A stretch of 64,000 nt of DNA from contig NC_009420.2 of NCBI RefSeq assembly GCF_000002875.2, forward strand, positions 60,001-124,000, written 5' to 3'. The DNA is from Leishmania infantum JPCM5 (lineage: Eukaryota; Euglenozoa; Kinetoplastea; Trypanosomatida; Trypanosomatidae). A program made the position numbers and the translations under genes. This document shows, piece after piece, positions 63,218 to 64,000 of this stretch. The notes beneath the pieces are model-generated. The model worked only from the letters and a program-made list of their open reading frames with translations. It was not told where the DNA came from and made no database searches. How positions within the stretch are numbered: position 1 is the first letter of the stretch; every line of letters begins with the position of its first letter.

Positions 63218-64000
63218 CCCGAGAAAGCGGTGCGGGGTCTCTGGGTGGCGCCGCCGCAATCTCTTGTTGGCTTAGCACCAGTCTCGAATGCAGTACAAGA
63301 TCCAAGCGCGTCAACGCGCAGAGTTTGTCACGGGGAGAGGCGAAAGGCCCGCGAAGGAGAGGAAAGTGAGGAACAAAGAAAAGCTGTGCCCTGCCGGGAG
63401 GAGGTCGTCTGCGTCTTTCGGTGCAATGCCGGAGACGGAGACACGCAGCGCTGGGAAGGGAGAACGATGCGGGAGTGCTGTGTTAGCCCGTCTCTGTCTC
63501 TCGTGCGTGTTGGCAATGGTGAGGGAGGGCGTTAGTTGTGTATGCGTACGAGGCCGCTGGGATAGGGGATCCACACTGATGCACCCTTGATGAACGCTGT
63601 CGCGAGGGAGGAGGCGCAGGAGCATGTGTGAAAGGAACAGAAGGCACGGAGAGGTTGTGCGGCAGGTGTGTGGAGGTGAAGCGCAGTGCGCGTCACGAAA
63701 AGCAACCTAAAAGGATCCCCAAAGAAACGCCTTTCGTACTATGTGTGTGAGGGGGGGTGGGGGGGTCCCGGACATGAGCAAGATAAGATCAAAAGACAAC
63801 ATAGGGAAGGATGGAGCGATAGAGGGTCACCGTGGGAATGGAGATGTACACGAATGAGCGAGAGAGGAAGGGTCTTGCCCCACGCATGCTCCCTCTCTCG
63901 CTACAGAATCGACGAACCCACACGCGGTGTCCGGCACTCAAGTCGGCACACGCACTTCCCTCCCCCCCACACACACACATACACACCACACCCCTGCCTC
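63218..64000. other. Spacer at the right edge
   Basis: This is the 5' side of the helical-repeat gene. It contains G-rich runs at 63750-63768 (GGGGGGGTGGGGGGG in them), GAGA runs and a CACACACA patch near 63969-63985. I see no gene; the next minus-strand gene must end beyond the window. Confidence 0.55.

Noticed and set aside
1..64000. CRISPR arrays, operons with Shine-Dalgarno sites, Rho-independent terminators
   Set aside because: The layout is eukaryotic (trypanosomatid). Spaced direct repeats of CRISPR type are absent, and bacterial signals would not apply.

Overview
The window looks like a trypanosomatid nuclear genome, most likely Leishmania. All 26 protein genes I can support lie on the minus strand. 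They have no introns and are separated by long, low-complexity spacers rich in GT/CA microsatellites and purine/pyrimidine tracts. Two SIDER2-type retroposon remnants lie downstream of genes, and a third, diverged copy lies near 53 kb. The window therefore reads as the inside of one polycistronic unit transcribed from right (64 kb) to left (1), with no strand switch. Dolichol-phosphate mannosyltransferase, a bacterial-type xylulokinase and a proteasome beta subunit together remind me of chromosome 36 of Old World Leishmania; that placement is from memory and was not checked.

Layout, left to right: an ATP-grasp-like/SET fusion protein (2.4-3.8 kb), DPM1 (5.4-6.2), an FKBP12-type isomerase with a SIDER2 downstream (6.5-8.0), a coiled-coil protein (8.9-9.6), eIF3 subunit L (10.9-12.5), xylulokinase with a second, nearly identical SIDER2 just after its stop (15.05-17.2), a large protein with three CH-like segments (18.1-20.5), a TFIIS-domain-II-like protein (21.6-22.2), a two-TM protein (22.7-23.6), a Nudix hydrolase (24.4-25.3), ESCRT-II VPS25 (26.1-26.8), proteasome beta4/PSMB2 (28.1-28.7), a probably decayed ankyrin-type gene (29.3-30.5), a type 2 RNase H with a likely mitochondrial presequence (31.6-33.0), NOP10 (34.2-34.4), an IQ-motif protein (36.4-37.9), EMC3 (39.2-39.95), a PIP 5-kinase-family protein (41.0-42.4), a Q/P-rich protein (42.9-43.4), a 3.2-kb gene-free interval with a perfect 445-bp tandem duplication (44.26-45.25), a large Ser-rich protein (46.6-48.6), a small unknown (49.8-50.3), a coiled-coil/PDZ protein (51.0-52.3), a diverged antisense SIDER (53.0-53.5), an LRR-like small protein (53.8-54.4), an AAAP amino-acid permease (55.6-57.0), a TFIIA-gamma-like factor (59.1-59.7) and a mitochondrial-type helical-repeat protein (61.8-63.2).

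As is usual in these parasites, neighbouring genes do not form a pathway. They cover glycosylation, translation, RNA processing, proteolysis, ESCRT and ER insertion, lipid signalling and transport. Expression would be set after transcription, by trans-splicing at polypyrimidine tracts and by 3' UTR elements such as SIDER2.

The most interesting signals are: (1) the D-Ala-D-Ala-ligase-like ATP-grasp fold fused to a SET domain; (2) a two-storey hairpin followed by an AGA box inside each 445-bp repeat, which has the shape of a trypanosomatid single-hairpin H/ACA snoRNA; (3) two SIDER2 copies 8.6 kb apart that differ by one base plus a poly-G length change; (4) FKBP12 with two altered active-site pocket residues; (5) a TFIIS-like protein with a degenerate zinc ribbon; and (6) a protein with three CH-like segments.
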